Source of the DNA: WFTC01 sp047635955
GTDB taxonomy: Bacteria > Patescibacteriota > Gracilibacteria > UBA1369 > 2-02-FULL-48-14
NCBI GenBank assembly: GCA_047635955.1
Contig: JBLIGW010000034.1
Coordinates: 1-10,582, forward strand
Length of the DNA: 10,582 nt
Direction: 5' to 3'
The notes under the pieces are model-generated. The model ran no database searches. It worked only from the letters and a program-made list of their open reading frames with translations, and had not been told where the DNA came from. Position numbers and translations under genes: made by a program. How positions within the stretch are numbered: position 1 is the stretch's first letter; each line of letters starts with the position of its first letter. Shown piece by piece: positions 1 through 6,277 of this stretch.

Positions 1-131
1 TCGTAGGAAATGCCCTTGGACTGAATGTAGTTGAGTACATCAACCTTGGTGAAGTTTTTGAGCTTATAAGTCAAATCACCAGCCAGAATAGTAGTGGAGG
101 TGGGGGAGGAGGTGTCAACAGTTTGGACTAA
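1..131 (+). CDS. 3' end of an unidentified protein (partial)
   Basis: The frame that begins at base 3 is open from the window edge to a TAA at 129-131 and gives 42 residues. It starts VGNALGLNVVEYINLGEVFE and ends in six glycines followed by VNSLD. Codon choice looks normal for the region. The stop codon overlaps the TAG stop (130-128) of the convergent minus-strand gene, a plausible tail-to-tail arrangement. The family cannot be named from this tail; the glycine run suggests a flexible C-terminus. The minus strand here is also open in one frame, but that frame has a stop just before it and no good start, so the plus-strand reading is preferred. Moderate to low certainty. Confidence 0.45.
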   Translation, partial: VGNALGLNVVEYINLGEVFELISQITSQNSSGGGGGGVNSLD

Positions 132-592
132 TCAGTCAGACTCTTCACTTCGCTCTCTAGGTTTTTCCAGTCGTAAATAAAGTTGAAGTTTTCTAATGCC
201 CGAACCATGGTTCCATAAATGGACCACGTTGAACTTTTTGGAAAGAGAAAAGCATTTCCACTTTCACTCACCGCATTATAATTTTCTAGATCCTTATTCA
301 TTCCACGAAGTGCAATAGGCACTATTCCACGCTCTACAATCATATTGAATTCGGAAGGCATTGCCCCACCAAGAACCACCCACATATGAGACTCTTCCAG
401 TGCTTCCTCAACAGAGAATGCGTAGGCGAGGTCCACTCCTTTTATTTTTGGGCCAAGTAATCTAAACCGAGCATCCAATGCATCCAGACCTTCCGTTAGC
501 TTGCTGACCATTTCTGGATCTGCATTTCGGGCGTCTAGGGTCACATGAGGAACCCTGATTTTTACTTTGATCTGTTTTTTTGTTTTTGGCAT
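128..592 (-). CDS. hypothetical protein, glycosyltransferase C-terminal-like
   Basis: Encodes 154 aa from an ATG at 592 to a TAG at 130-128. The first 20 residues are basic (MPKTKKQIKVKIRVPHVTLD). The middle has a Rossmann-like alternation with VVLGGAMPSEFNMIVERGIVPIAL at about 72-95. It continues with LENYNAVSESGNAFLF (102-117) and a helical stretch leading to YDWKNLESEVKSL near the end. This order (small loop with E, 'G.VPI', 'N.V....GNAFLF', 'RAL..F...W..L') recalls the nucleotide-sugar half of GT-B glycosyltransferases such as starch synthases. The protein is far too short to be a complete enzyme, so it could be a stand-alone domain of other function. A good promoter lies upstream, but there is no Shine-Dalgarno site before the start. 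The existence of the gene is fairly sure; its function is not. Confidence 0.75.
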   Translation of the reverse strand: MPKTKKQIKVKIRVPHVTLDARNADPEMVSKLTEGLDALDARFRLLGPKIKGVDLAYAFSVEEALEESHMWVVLGGAMPSEFNMIVERGIVPIALRGMNKDLENYNAVSESGNAFLFPKSSTWSIYGTMVRALENFNFIYDWKNLESEVKSLTD

Positions 593-623
593 TCGGGGAG
601 AATGTTTTCTAAGTGATTAAACT

Positions 624-652
624 ATTATAACAGAGAAACTAAGTTTTATCCA
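624..652 (-). promoter_or_regulatory. promoter of the 154-aa gene
   Basis: Read on the minus strand, there is a perfect -10 TATAAT (629-624) preceded by TG plus one base (extended -10). Seventeen bases further upstream is TGGATA (652-647), 4 of 6 matches to the -35 consensus. Transcription would start near 617, giving a leader of about 25 bases. This is the best sigma-70-type promoter match in the window. Confidence 0.6.
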
Positions 653-732
653 GAGCGAGGGACTTGGCAACTCAAGGGAATGTGGTGAAGTTAACGGTGG
701 CGTCCCTAGGATCAATCCACTAAACTCTGGTC

Positions 733-1659
733 ATGAAAAAATTTGTAATGATAGACGGGAACGCGCTGATTCATCGTTCCTACCACGCACTTCCTAAAAC
801 GCTCCGAACCCCTACTGGAGTTTTGGTTAATGCTGTTCATGGATTTGTTGGAATTCTTTTAGGGATTCTTGAAACAGAACATCCTGACTATATTGCCACA
901 GCTTGGGACATGAAAGGTCCTACCTTTCGTGACGAACTAATGGTGGGCTACAAGGGGACACGGAAGAAAACGGACGACGAACTCATTGGACAGTTTCCAC
1001 TTGTGTATGGTGTTCTTGAGACTCTTTCTGTTCCAATGTTCAAGAAGCAAGGACTTGAGGCGGATGACTACCTCGGGATTGTTGCTAAAATTTTAGAAGA
1101 CGATCATAAAGATGTTGAAACTGTAATTGTTACTAGTGATCAAGATGCCTTTCAGTTGGTTAGGAAAAATACCACCGTGGTGACTCCTATCAGTGGGTAC
1201 CGAACTATCAAACGTTATGACAAAATGGCAGTTAAAGAAAAGCTAGGAGTGTGGCCAGAACAAGTCACGGACTATAAAGGTTTGTGTGGAGACAGCAGCG
1301 ACAACATCAAAGGGGTTCCTGGGATAGGGAAGAAGACCGCCGTTGCCCTTTTGGAACAGTTTGATCATTTAGAAGCGCTCTACGAAAACTTGGAAGCTGT
1401 GGAACGAAAGTCTGTTCGTGAAAAACTTATTACTCACAGGGAGGAAGCCTTCACCAGTAAAACCGTGGCCACCATTCTACGACAAGATGCCCAATTGGAT
1501 TTCAAAATTGAGGATTGTACCACTCATTCTTTTGACATTGAGGCCGTGCGGGAACTCTTTGCTAAGCTGGCATTCAATACTCACATGCGACGAGTAGAAA
1601 ACCTCAATCGTGGTTGGGAAGCGCAGCGTGTAGCCGAGCAACAAGGGAGTCTGTTTTAA
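733..1659 (+). CDS. stand-alone 5'-3' exonuclease (PolA N-terminal / FEN-like)
   Basis: Encodes 308 aa with the full fold of the 5'-3' exonuclease domain of DNA polymerase I and T5 FEN, but no polymerase part. Expected metal-binding acidic residues are visible: D8 in MIDGNALIHRSYHAL, D59 in TAWDMKGPTFR, E109-A-D-D112, D136 and D138 in VTSDQDAF, and D187/D190 in GDSSDN. Basic residues of the helical arch lie around YKGTRKK (73-79). The helix-three-turn-helix DNA clamp is VPGIGKKTAVALLEQF (195-210). The role inferred from the family is removal of RNA primers and 5' flaps during lagging-strand synthesis and repair, in the cytoplasm. The ATG at 733 fits the family N-terminus exactly. No Shine-Dalgarno site is present; a weak -10-like TAAACT (721-726) sits 6 bases before the start, so a leaderless message is possible. 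Confidence 0.95.
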   Translation: MKKFVMIDGNALIHRSYHALPKTLRTPTGVLVNAVHGFVGILLGILETEHPDYIATAWDMKGPTFRDELMVGYKGTRKKTDDELIGQFPLVYGVLETLSVPMFKKQGLEADDYLGIVAKILEDDHKDVETVIVTSDQDAFQLVRKNTTVVTPISGYRTIKRYDKMAVKEKLGVWPEQVTDYKGLCGDSSDNIKGVPGIGKKTAVALLEQFDHLEALYENLEAVERKSVREKLITHREEAFTSKTVATILRQDAQLDFKIEDCTTHSFDIEAVRELFAKLAFNTHMRRVENLNRGWEAQRVAEQQGSLF

Positions 1660-1666
1660 AAAAACA

Positions 1667-1685
1667 GTGTACACATTTTTTGTTC
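1667..1685 (+). repeat. 19-bp direct repeat, copy 1
   Basis: GTGTACACATTTTTTGTTC. It matches copy 2 at 1814-1832 with a single difference (C/T at 1672/1819). It contains the palindrome GTGTACAC and then a T6 run. Confidence 0.7.
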
Positions 1686-1813
1686 ACCTTGAGTTGCCCA
1701 CCTTTACACCCCTCCGGATGGCCTTTTTTCTCTTACACATTTTCAGGCTTTCGCAAGCTTAAAATAACCTGTTAACAAATCTTGGTTTAAATCGCTTGCC
1801 CAAGCTGTTAGAG

Positions 1814-1832
1814 GTGTATACATTTTTTGTTC
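1814..1832 (+). repeat. 19-bp direct repeat, copy 2
   Basis: GTGTATACATTTTTTGTTC. It lies 147 bp after copy 1 and 127 bp before the ftsA start, upstream of the proposed promoter, so it could be an activator or repressor site. Its role is unknown. Confidence 0.7.
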
Positions 1833-1880
1833 GTAGCTTTGCAAATGGCTTAGACTAGCGGTTTCTTCTGAGTCTTAACC

Positions 1881-1909
1881 TTGTCAGCATAGGGGAACTA
1901 CGATAGAGT
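1881..1909 (+). promoter_or_regulatory. possible ftsA promoter
   Basis: TTGTCA (1881-1886, 5 of 6 to the -35 consensus) and TAGAGT (1904-1909, 4 of 6 to the -10) are separated by 17 bases. Transcription would begin near 1916, leaving a leader of about 25 bases. The same -10 TAGAGT is paired with TTGACA in front of the 65-aa gene at 8237, which adds some support. Confidence 0.4.
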
Positions 1910-1940
1910 TGAGGCTACATTAATTAATACAGCCCGCTTA

Positions 1941-3185
1941 ATGGCGAAACATAAGATTATTGCAGGACTAGATGTAGGAAACTCTAAGATTCGTGTTGCC
2001 GTTGCGGTACTCACGGAAGACAGTCATATCCCAAATATTATTGGGGTAGGGGTCTCTCCTTCAGGAGGACTTCGAAAAGGAAATATTATTGACGTTGAAG
2101 AAGCAGTAGCGAATATCTCATCAGCACTTGAGGACGCGGAACGCATGGCAGGAGAACCAGTGCATCATGTCTTTTTAGGAATTAGTGGAGACCACATTGC
2201 GTCGCAAGACAGCAAGGGGGTGATTGCTATTTCTCACAGTGGAAATGAAATTATTGAAGACGATGTGGATCGAGTGCTAGAAGCCTCTCAAGCGGTTTCT
2301 ATTCCAAGTAACCGTCGCATCCTAAGAATTATCCCAAAATACTTTACGGTAGATGAACAAAGTGGAATTAAATATCCTGTAGGAATGACAGGGATTCGGC
2401 TCGAGGTGCTCGCGCATCTAGTGACTGGTCTAGTGCCTGCAGTAAAGAATATTGAAAAATGTGTGCACCAGTCTGGTGTGGACATTAACGACATTATCCC
2501 TAACGGTCTTGCCTCTGCGGAAGCCGTACTCACTAAGCGTCAAAAAGAGCTTGGAGTGGTTGTTATCGACGTGGGATGTGGAGGAACGAATGTAACTGTG
2601 TTTGAAGAAGGAACGGTGCTACACAGCGCGTCTCTGCCCATCGGAGGAGAAAACGTGACCAACGATATTGCTATTGGACTTAGAACGTCAATTGATAGTG
2701 CGGAGAAGATCAAGATCGAATATGGATCTTGTCTGCCTGAAGATGTTCACGAACGTGAAACCATCGACCTATCTTTGATGTCTAAGATTGATACAGCAAC
2801 TATCTCGAAGAAACATCTGGCTGAAATCATCCAAGCTCGCTATCACGAAATTTTCTTGATGGTGAAAGATGAACTCAGCAAGGTTCAACGAGATGGAATG
2901 CTACCTGCCGGTGCTATTCTTACTGGTTCGGCCGTTAAGATGCCTGGTGTGCTCGATCTGGCCCGAGAGATTCTAAACCTTCCGGTTCAAATCGGCTTCC
3001 CAACAAATTACGAAGGTGTAGTGGATAAGATCGAAGATCCATCTTATGCCAGCGTGATTGGTCTTGTTATCTGGGGTTCTCGTTTCCAAGGAGACAACTA
3101 TGGACTCAAACTAGATCTAAAAAATATTTCATTCGATAAAATGTCTCAAGGAATCAAAAACTGGTTCCGCGGACTCCTTCCTTAA
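1941..3185 (+). CDS. ftsA: cell division protein FtsA
   Basis: Encodes 414 aa, an actin-like ATPase that anchors the FtsZ ring to the membrane and recruits later division proteins. Visible parts, in order: the phosphate 1 loop GLDVGNSKIRVAV (9-21); the FtsA-specific 1C subdomain region (about 80-160, including RRILRIIPKYFTVD at 125-138); phosphate 2 VIDVGCGGTNVTVF (208-221); the adenosine motif GAILTGSAVKMPGV (324-337); and a C-terminal amphipathic helix MSQGIKNWFRGLLP (401-414), which would be the membrane-targeting sequence. Length is typical. The ATG at 1941 places the first ATPase motif at the usual distance from the N-terminus. The gene lies 23 bp before ftsZ on the same strand, so the two are probably co-transcribed. 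No Shine-Dalgarno site precedes the start. Confidence 0.97.
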   Translation: MAKHKIIAGLDVGNSKIRVAVAVLTEDSHIPNIIGVGVSPSGGLRKGNIIDVEEAVANISSALEDAERMAGEPVHHVFLGISGDHIASQDSKGVIAISHSGNEIIEDDVDRVLEASQAVSIPSNRRILRIIPKYFTVDEQSGIKYPVGMTGIRLEVLAHLVTGLVPAVKNIEKCVHQSGVDINDIIPNGLASAEAVLTKRQKELGVVVIDVGCGGTNVTVFEEGTVLHSASLPIGGENVTNDIAIGLRTSIDSAEKIKIEYGSCLPEDVHERETIDLSLMSKIDTATISKKHLAEIIQARYHEIFLMVKDELSKVQRDGMLPAGAILTGSAVKMPGVLDLAREILNLPVQIGFPTNYEGVVDKIEDPSYASVIGLVIWGSRFQGDNYGLKLDLKNISFDKMSQGIKNWFRGLLP

Positions 3186-3208
3186 AAACCACTCTTACCC
3201 CTTCTCTT

Positions 3209-4492
3209 ATGGCTAGTGACAAGAAAAAAACCATCCAGGACGATGCGTTGAAGAACCTATTCTCCAGCACAGGATCCACAAAAAAACGTAACATGGAGGT
3301 AACTCCAGAAGTTACACCTATTGCTCGCATCAAAGTTATTGGTGTTGGTGGAGGTGGCGGAAATGCCCTCAACCGAATGATTCGTTCCAACATTAATGGA
3401 ATCGAATTTATCGCTGTGAATACAGACGCTCAAGCGCTCTACCACAACGATGCAGCTTCTAAGCTTAACGTAGGAAAAGCCACAACTCGTGGTCTCGGAG
3501 CTGGAAGTAACCCAGAAATGGGTCGGCAAGCTGCTGAAGAATCTTCAGAAGAAATCAAACAAGCGATTGATGGAACTGAAATGCTCTTTATCACTTGTGG
3601 ACTTGGAGGAGGAACCGGAACCGGCGCTGCTCCTGTCATTGCAGAAATTGCACGTGACATGGGAATCCTTACTGTTGGTGTGGTTACTAAACCATTTACC
3701 TTTGAAGGTCACCGACGAAAAACTCAAGCCGACGAAGGTCTTGAAAACCTTAAGAATAAAGTTGATACGCTCATCGTTATTCCAAATGACAAAATCCTTT
3801 CACTCATCGACAAGAAGACTCCACTTACGGAAGCTTTCTCTGTTGTTGATGATGTACTCCGACAAGGTGTACAAGGTATCTCTGATTTGATCACCGTTCA
3901 CGGAATGATCAATGTGGATTTCGCCGATGTTAAATCTATTATGGAGAATGCTGGTTCCGCTCTTATGGGAATCGGATACGGAGCAGGGGAAAATCGTGCT
4001 GAAGAAGCCGCTCGTGCTGCGATCGAAAGTCCACTACTTGAAATCGACATCCAAGGTGCGAAAGGAATTCTCTTCAACATTACTGGGGGAAGTGACCTCT
4101 CAATGTTTGAAGTGGATGAAGCTGCTCGTATTATTACGGAAGCTGCTGATCCTGAAGCCAACATTATCTTTGGTTCTGTGATCAACGATTCATACACTGG
4201 AGAAATCAAAGTAACGGTAGTTGCTACTGGATTCGACGACCACAAACGTGGAGTGAGCATTGCTCGACCTCTTGGAGAGTTTCGCCCAACAAACAAGAAA
4301 ATCAACGAACCGTCAGCAAGTATCTTTAGAGCTAAGCCTAAAACGGCTGCTCCAACAACGACGCCTGCTCGACCAAATCAAACAAGCCCTGTGAATGCTC
4401 CTCAACATGGAACACCACAAATGCCTTCAATGGAAGACACGGGAAATGAATATGACATTCCTGCTTTCATTCGGCAGAAAATGAATAAGTAA
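3209..4492 (+). CDS. ftsZ: cell division protein FtsZ
   Basis: Encodes 427 aa, the tubulin-like GTPase that forms the division ring. The core starts at about residue 40 with IKVIGVGGGGGNALNRM. The tubulin signature GGGTGTG is at 133-139, the following nucleotide-binding region includes VVTKPFTFEGHRR (158-170), and the catalytic T7 loop NVDFADV is at 235-241. After the core (to about 340) comes a Pro/Thr/Gln-rich linker and the conserved C-terminal peptide DIPAFIRQKMNK (416-427), which binds FtsA and other partners. The N-terminus before the core is about 39 residues, polar and Lys/Ser/Thr-rich, longer than the roughly 10 residues of E. coli FtsZ. The gene follows ftsA by 23 bp with no Shine-Dalgarno site (pyrimidine-rich CCCCTTCTCTT before ATG). 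A strong terminator begins just after the stop. Confidence 0.98.
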   Translation: MASDKKKTIQDDALKNLFSSTGSTKKRNMEVTPEVTPIARIKVIGVGGGGGNALNRMIRSNINGIEFIAVNTDAQALYHNDAASKLNVGKATTRGLGAGSNPEMGRQAAEESSEEIKQAIDGTEMLFITCGLGGGTGTGAAPVIAEIARDMGILTVGVVTKPFTFEGHRRKTQADEGLENLKNKVDTLIVIPNDKILSLIDKKTPLTEAFSVVDDVLRQGVQGISDLITVHGMINVDFADVKSIMENAGSALMGIGYGAGENRAEEAARAAIESPLLEIDIQGAKGILFNITGGSDLSMFEVDEAARIITEAADPEANIIFGSVINDSYTGEIKVTVVATGFDDHKRGVSIARPLGEFRPTNKKINEPSASIFRAKPKTAAPTTTPARPNQTSPVNAPQHGTPQMPSMEDTGNEYDIPAFIRQKMNK

Positions 4493-4498
4493 ACAATC

Positions 4499-4557
4499 AA
4501 AACCCCCTGAGAAGCGCTCCGGGCCGCTAGGCCAAGTCTTACTTCTCAGGGGGTTTT
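4499..4557 (+). terminator. strong hairpin terminator after ftsZ
   Basis: A perfect 16-bp stem pairs AAAACCCCCTGAGAAG (4499-4514) with CTTCTCAGGGGGTTTT (4542-4557). It starts 6 bases after the ftsZ stop codon and is followed by TTTTATTATTT. The 27-base loop is unusually long for an intrinsic terminator and holds most of the first copy of a GC-rich repeat, which can itself fold as GGCC-GCTA-GGCC (4522-4533). On the other strand the hairpin is followed by TTTTGATTG, so it may act in both directions. Confidence 0.85.
4512..4533. repeat. 22-bp GC-rich repeat, copy 1
   Basis: Identical to 4573-4594 except for one base (G at 4523, A at 4584). The core is GCGCTCCGG, then G/A, then CCGCTAGGCC. This copy sits at the top of the ftsZ terminator hairpin, sharing its first three bases with the stem. 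Confidence 0.8.
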
Positions 4558-4572
4558 ATTATTTACAAAGTT

Positions 4573-4594
4573 AAGCGCTCCGGACCGCTAGGCC
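4573..4594. repeat. 22-bp GC-rich repeat, copy 2
   Basis: It lies 61 bp after copy 1, between the two terminators. In this copy bases 4574-4589 form a near-palindrome (AGCGCTCCGGACCGCT, 14 of 16 positions self-complementary, centred on TCCGGA). Confidence 0.8.
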
Positions 4595-4602
4595 GAACAA
4601 AC

Positions 4603-4632
4603 AAAAACCGCCTCGCGATGAGACGGCTTTTT
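4603..4632 (-). terminator. hairpin terminator of the 168-aa gene, likely bidirectional
   Basis: AAAAACCGCCTC (4603-4614) pairs with GAGACGGCTTTTT (4620-4632) around a 5-base loop, with one C-A mismatch and one bulged C. Read on the minus strand, it lies 12 bases after the stop codon of the 4645-5151 gene and is followed by TTTTTGTTTG. Read on the plus strand, it ends in CTTTTTCTTTG. It separates two convergent transcription units. Confidence 0.8.
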
Positions 4633-4644
4633 CTTTGTGAATAA

Positions 4645-5151
4645 TCACTCTGTTGAAGCAGTTTCAGATTCTCCATCATCACTCATAGCCCATTGGGCAA
4701 AATCTACTGTGTGTTCTGCAATCGTTTGATCAGTAGCTCTTTCTACTCCTCCATCAAAAGCAACCACTGAAGCAACAAGTGCTGCTCTTTTCATCCAGGT
4801 CATGAATGAAGACCGCACTCCCTCCGCAGTAGTAAGAACCTTCAGAGCAGGACGTGCCATCAATAACGCACGGAGTGCTTTTCTATTTCCATCAGCCAAA
4901 GCATCTGACTCAGATCTCAAGACGTCTGCTAACCTTTGATTACCCTGTCGCCGTTGAGTTAAAGCTTCATCATTAAGGGTTCCCGCACCTTTACTATCTT
5001 CCTCAAAGTTTTCTTTAAATACACCAAAAGCTTTTTTCATAATCGCCAATGCTTGTCGTCTAGTATCAGGAAAAGGCATGGTAATCTCTCCCTCTGTTGT
5101 CTCTGGATCGTGCTCCATATACGCATCAAACGCTTGATCTAACTTTGCCAT
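4645..5151 (-). CDS. hypothetical protein, 168 aa
   Basis: Not recognised. The product is an alanine-rich, largely helical-looking soluble protein. It has an acidic N-terminal part (DQAFDAYMEHDPETTEGE, 5-22) and a central Arg/Ala/Leu-rich helical region (about 62-106, including RKALRALLMARPALKVL). A short moderately hydrophobic stretch, KRAALVASVVAFDGG (121-135), is too short and too charged at its edges to be a sure membrane segment. The acidic tail is DDGESETASTE (158-168). There is no signal peptide. It is divergent from the FemAB-like gene across 87 bp and ends at its own terminator facing ftsZ. It stops at TGA. No Shine-Dalgarno site is present (TTAATTTATAAGT before ATG). Confidence 0.75.
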   Translation of the reverse strand: MAKLDQAFDAYMEHDPETTEGEITMPFPDTRRQALAIMKKAFGVFKENFEEDSKGAGTLNDEALTQRRQGNQRLADVLRSESDALADGNRKALRALLMARPALKVLTTAEGVRSSFMTWMKRAALVASVVAFDGGVERATDQTIAEHTVDFAQWAMSDDGESETASTE

Positions 5152-5183
5152 ACTTATAAATTAATTATTTAGGTGGAGAAGCT

Positions 5184-5217
5184 ATCGCGGAGACAACAAG
5201 TCTGTCAAGCTCGCGAT
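5184..5217. promoter_or_regulatory. inverted repeat and -35 elements between divergent genes
   Basis: The spacer between the 168-aa gene (start 5151) and the FemAB-like gene (start 5239) has an outer inverted repeat, ATCGCG (5184-5189) and CGCGAT (5212-5217). An inner one is AGAC (5191-5194) with GTCT (5200-5203). A perfect -35 TTGACA for the minus strand lies at 5208-5203, but its -10 is poor (TAGCTT at 18 bases). The plus-strand CTGTCA (5202-5207) is 17 bases before TATGAT. A regulator site covering both promoters is possible but unproven. Confidence 0.35.
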
Positions 5218-5230
5218 TATCTGATATGAT
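5202..5230 (+). promoter_or_regulatory. promoter of the FemAB-like gene, near-leaderless
   Basis: CTGTCA (5202-5207, 4 of 6), a 17-base spacer and TATGAT (5225-5230, 5 of 6). The start codon at 5239 is only 8 bases after the -10, so transcription would begin within 1-2 bases of the ATG. This predicts a leaderless or almost leaderless message. Confidence 0.55.
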
Positions 5231-5238
5231 TCGTCTAT

Positions 5239-6249
5239 ATGCAAATCAGAAACCTCACCGCGGAAGACGCGGGAACCTTATCGGAATTTTTAAAAGCCCA
5301 TCCTCATGGCAGTATTGAGCAATCTTGGGAGTGGGGTGTTTTGCAAACCACGGTGCCAGGACGGACAGCTTTTTACGTCTTGGGTGTCTTTGATGACAAG
5401 GAGGAAACGCAGCTAATTGCTAGCCTATTGGTGGTTCGTCAAACTATGGGGATGAAGAAAAGCTGGCTCTGGGCCCCGAGTGGTCCGGTGCTCCCGAAAG
5501 GGGACGAGGGAAAACGGGCGTGGGATTTGATTCATCATGAAATTGGCGCATTGGCTCATAGAAATCATGATGTCTTTGTCCGGTTTGAATCAGTGGTGCC
5601 TGTTGGGGAAGCCTGGCCAGTGAACTTAAAGAAGGTGAAAGCCAGTTATTTACCACGACATACTTTGATGATTGATCTGAGTTTGTCTGAAGATGAAATC
5701 TTGGCTCAAATGGCTCAGAAGGGGAGATACAATATCAAGAAATCTGCAAAAACGGGCGTTAAGATCAGAGAGAGCGGCCCTGAAGGACTGTCTGCTTTCT
5801 ATGAAATTCTGAAAATCACTGGAGACCGTGATGGGTTCTCTCATCATAAAGAAGAGTTCTATGAACAGTTCCTCAGTCTTTTAGAAGGGAATGCCGAACT
5901 CTTTCTTGCTGAAATTGATGGGGAAACGGCAGGAGGAATGTTGGTGACTTACTTTGGAGATCGTGCCACTTACTACTTTGGTGCTTCGTCAAGTAAACAT
6001 AGAAAGCTAATGGCCCCATATTCACTGCAATGGCAGGCCATTCGTGAAGCTAAAAAACGTGGCTGTGCTTGGTATGATTTCTTTGGAATTGCACCGGAAG
6101 ATCAGCCCAAACACCCCCTCAAAGGTGTGACGCAATTCAAAACCCGTTTCGGTGGGAAACGGGTAGAATATTATAATTCACGGGTTTTGGTGACTAGCCG
6201 AGCTTGGTGGTGGCTATATCGCTTGATGAAGTTCATACGCTCCTCGTGA
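5239..6249 (+). CDS. FemA/FemB/FemX-family peptidoglycan bridge aminoacyltransferase
   Basis: Encodes 336 aa with the two tandem GNAT-like domains of the Fem family. These enzymes move an amino acid from aminoacyl-tRNA onto the peptide stem of lipid II or related precursors at the cytoplasmic face. Visible features: IEQSWEWGVLQ (26-36) near the N-terminus; PRHTLMIDLSLSEDEILAQM (139-158) followed directly by the hallmark KGRYNIKKSAKTGVKI (161-176); LAEIDGETAGGMLVTYFGD (223-241); ATYYFGASSSKHRKLMAPY (243-261); and the last core strand WYDFFGIAPEDQPKHPLKG (278-296). Arg/Trp-rich residues at the end (RAWWWLYRLMKFIRSS) could lie at the membrane surface. Length is typical. The tRNA and amino acid used cannot be read from sequence. 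The last 32 bases of the gene belong to a 46-bp repeat also found at 7507-7552. Confidence 0.92.
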   Translation: MQIRNLTAEDAGTLSEFLKAHPHGSIEQSWEWGVLQTTVPGRTAFYVLGVFDDKEETQLIASLLVVRQTMGMKKSWLWAPSGPVLPKGDEGKRAWDLIHHEIGALAHRNHDVFVRFESVVPVGEAWPVNLKKVKASYLPRHTLMIDLSLSEDEILAQMAQKGRYNIKKSAKTGVKIRESGPEGLSAFYEILKITGDRDGFSHHKEEFYEQFLSLLEGNAELFLAEIDGETAGGMLVTYFGDRATYYFGASSSKHRKLMAPYSLQWQAIREAKKRGCAWYDFFGIAPEDQPKHPLKGVTQFKTRFGGKRVEYYNSRVLVTSRAWWWLYRLMKFIRSS

Positions 6250-6263
6250 CTCTGGCCGTCCTT
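6218..6263 (+). repeat. 46-bp imperfect direct repeat, copy 1
   Basis: Matches 7507-7552 without gaps at 39 of 46 positions. The best block is CTCCTCGTGACTCTGGCC (6240-6257), identical in both copies. This copy covers the last codons and TGA stop of the FemAB-like gene and 14 bases beyond. Together the copies bracket the monooxygenase gene. Confidence 0.85.
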
Positions 6264-6277
6264 TGTTAAGACTCACG
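6245..6277. terminator. weak hairpin between convergent FemAB-like and monooxygenase genes
   Basis: CGTGACTC (6245-6252) can pair with GACTCACG (6270-6277) with one mismatch and a 17-base loop. It lies between the two stop codons (TGA 6247-6249 and TAA 6280-6278). On the plus strand it is followed by TTAGAGCTTTTT. The stem is short, so this is only a possible two-way terminator. Confidence 0.3.

Larger units (their letters stand above)
1660..1940. other. 281-bp intergenic region upstream of ftsA
   Basis: No convincing gene or tRNA is seen here. The region holds an AT-rich inverted repeat over the exonuclease stop codon (CTGTTTT / AAAACAG, 1651-1667), two copies of a 19-bp direct repeat, a short shared ACACATTTT at 1735-1743, T-rich tracts (1723-1728, 1823-1828), a possible promoter before ftsA and the palindrome TTAATTAA (1920-1927). 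A classical GC-rich terminator after the exonuclease gene is not obvious. Confidence 0.6.

Noticed and set aside
1..128. Minus-strand open frame reading VQTVDTSSPTSTTILAGD and onward to the window edge
   Set aside because: It looks protein-like in composition but a TGA lies just upstream in frame and no ATG or GTG start follows. The plus-strand frame ends in a stop that meets the neighbouring gene tail-to-tail and is preferred, though not certain.
1651..1667. CTGTTTT / AAAACAG hairpin as terminator of the exonuclease gene
   Set aside because: The stem is 7 bp and almost all A-T and overlaps the stop codon; too weak to call as a terminator.
1477..1674. Minus-strand 65-codon open frame inside the exonuclease gene
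   Set aside because: It is antisense to a clearly real gene, with no promoter or recognisable motif. It is a shadow frame.
3489..3890. Plus-strand 133-codon frame inside ftsZ
   Set aside because: It is out of frame with ftsZ, has low-complexity Leu/Lys composition and no start signal; the conserved FtsZ frame explains the sequence.
3898..4305. Minus-strand 135-codon frame opposite ftsZ
   Set aside because: Serine/alanine/proline-rich composition is typical of the antisense of a conserved coding region; no independent evidence.
4499..4632. CRISPR-like array because of spaced GC-rich repeats
   Set aside because: Only two copies, 61 bp apart, tied to terminators, with no cas genes nearby.
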